Of a stretch of DNA of 64,000 nt, positions 62,761 to 64,000 are shown one piece after another (position 1 is the first letter of the stretch; each line of letters opens with the position of its first letter). A program made the position numbers and the translations under genes. The stretch spans positions 372,001-436,000 of the forward strand of contig JBAMDO010000580.1 of NCBI GenBank assembly GCA_037074765.1, read 5' to 3'. The notes beneath the pieces were generated by a model. The model was not told where the DNA came from. It saw only the letters and a program-made list of their open reading frames with translations, and did no database searches. This stretch comes from Mansonella perstans. Taxonomy: Eukaryota > Nematoda > Chromadorea > Rhabditida > Onchocercidae.

Positions 62761-64000
62761 ATTCAGATTCAGGCAAAGATTTAAGAACTCTCAATCAATC
62801 CAGTAAACTTTTTCCTTCACAGTTATGATTGGTTTATGACATTTATTTTTAATGAGGAAGATTTTTTTTTCAGTTCACTGATGCCTTCATACAGTATTTT
62901 ATTTTTCTATTTGGAATGGTTTCTCGTGCTATGGGTATTATGTGTTTGAAAATTACAGATGAAACTTGGAAGAGGAAGAATTTGGGATATGGAAGTTTTG
63001 TCTGTATCAACAAGTAACTTTCTTCATCTCTTTCATAGGCTATCATGAAAGTAAAAGAAGAAAGAAGTTCATCGAAATTGCTCCTTCATATAAATTTAAT
63101 TTTCAGGAGTGGTCTAAATTAGATTTTTAGCTGAATAAACAGCCATGGTAAAGCTATTAAAACTCTTGTGTCTGCTTTTAACATTTTCTTACCGGACCAT
63201 TCCGTAGAAATTTTCAACTTCATTCGAATTGTTTCACATTTTGAAAACCTGTCAACAATTTAGCTCATTAATTAACACGAATATGTTTAAATTAATTGAG
63301 AAAGAAAAGTTTACTGTGTCACTGCTGCAATATCTATTACTGCCCAGAAATTAAAGCACCGTACAAATAGATTTAGCCTTGAATATTATGCGCATTGATA
63401 CTTGCAGAGTACTGTTGTCCTTGTAGTGTTATAAAACATATAAGTATCACAAATGCTAGATTGAAGGTGACAACGATATGGTTTTTCCATTATTTTTCTA
63501 CTGGATTCCAAACCGTTAAGATGATTATTTGATGCATACTGTAGACCGTTTTCTCATTCTAATCATTGTTGCACAAAGATTATTCTCGCTTGATGAGAGC
63601 ATTTGTAGCAAAATTATTGCCTCACTTTCAATGAAATCATATTGATCAAATATTTAATAGGCATAATTCATGATTCGTTTTTTTAATGACTTTTATAAAC
63701 TGTACAATTTCTAACAACAACAAGGGCAACAAAATAATAGTAGTAATATCAGAAGTAGTAACAGCAAATAGTAAGTAGTAGTTCTTGCTGTTGTGTCAGT
63801 GTAAAACAATGTAATTACGTCCATATTTCTCGATTCCATTGAAACGGGTTTTGATTCATAATTTTCTGGTTTCTGTACCCGGTTGATTCGTGATGGCTGT
63901 GACTGGTACTTTTTGAAGGAAAAGATGGTGTATATACAAAAATTAAATTTTAATCTCTCTAATATTGGTACTACTCAAAAATTTCTGGTAATGAAACGTT

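Larger units (their letters stand above)
59400..64000. other. Gene-free flank with simple repeats
   Basis: No exon-like sequence recognised. Contains the TAA microsatellite and a 28-base A run listed separately, and a run of about 15 T near 61544-61558. Confidence 0.4.

Noticed and set aside
1..64000. Wolbachia-derived, viral or transposon genes and CRISPR-like arrays
   Set aside because: No open frame with bacterial or viral character, no reverse transcriptase or transposase motif and no spaced identical repeats were found. The only regular arrays are the tandem repeats listed.

Overview
The window is nuclear DNA of a nematode, most probably a filarial (spirurid) parasite. The sequence is strongly A+T-rich, the genes are split into many small exons of about 60 to 300 bp, and introns end in TTTTCAG or TTTTTAG. 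Six multi-exon protein genes can be read through almost completely by joining exons in phase. No bacterial, Wolbachia-like or viral gene, no intact transposon and no RNA gene was recognised. All coordinates were worked out by eye, so exon edges carry an uncertainty of a few bases where stated.

Layout. 1-1.6 kb: nothing seen. 1.6-4.0 kb (+): nucleotide-sugar transporter of the SLC35A family, with a decayed copy of its third exon in an intron. 4.0-6.8 kb: gene-free. 6.8-13.8 kb (-): HIRA histone chaperone, 21 exons closing in phase to 917 residues. 13.8-16.1 kb: gene-free. 16.1-25.5 kb (-): terminal uridylyltransferase of the TUT4/TUT7 type, about 29 exons and about 1,415 residues. Only 331 bp separates its start codon from that of the next gene, which runs the other way. 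25.9-35.9 kb (+): sodium/proton exchanger with extra membrane segments and a cyclic-nucleotide-binding domain (SLC9C, or sperm-NHE, type), about 24 exons. 36.9-41.9 kb (-): membrane protein with a BRICHOS-like domain. About 42.5-43.5 kb: a tract with the strand-biased composition of filarial mitochondrial DNA, a likely nuclear mitochondrial insertion. 44.5 kb (-): possible small secreted peptide. 50.0-50.3 kb: minisatellite with a 28-bp unit. 50.9-54.0 kb (+): cytosolic NAD-dependent glycerol-3-phosphate dehydrogenase, 9 exons, 355 residues. 54-64 kb: mostly gene-free, with two orphan exon-like stretches near 58.1 and 59.3 kb and several simple repeats.

The genes are unrelated housekeeping, chromatin, RNA-tailing and transport functions and do not form a pathway. 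The most interesting features are structural: the SLC9C-type exchanger with a cyclic-nucleotide domain, the divergent arrangement of TUT and exchanger, a TUT with a degenerate first nucleotidyltransferase module, several small duplications caught in or beside exons (transporter, exchanger, HIRA), the candidate mitochondrial insertion, and perfect foldback hairpins in introns.
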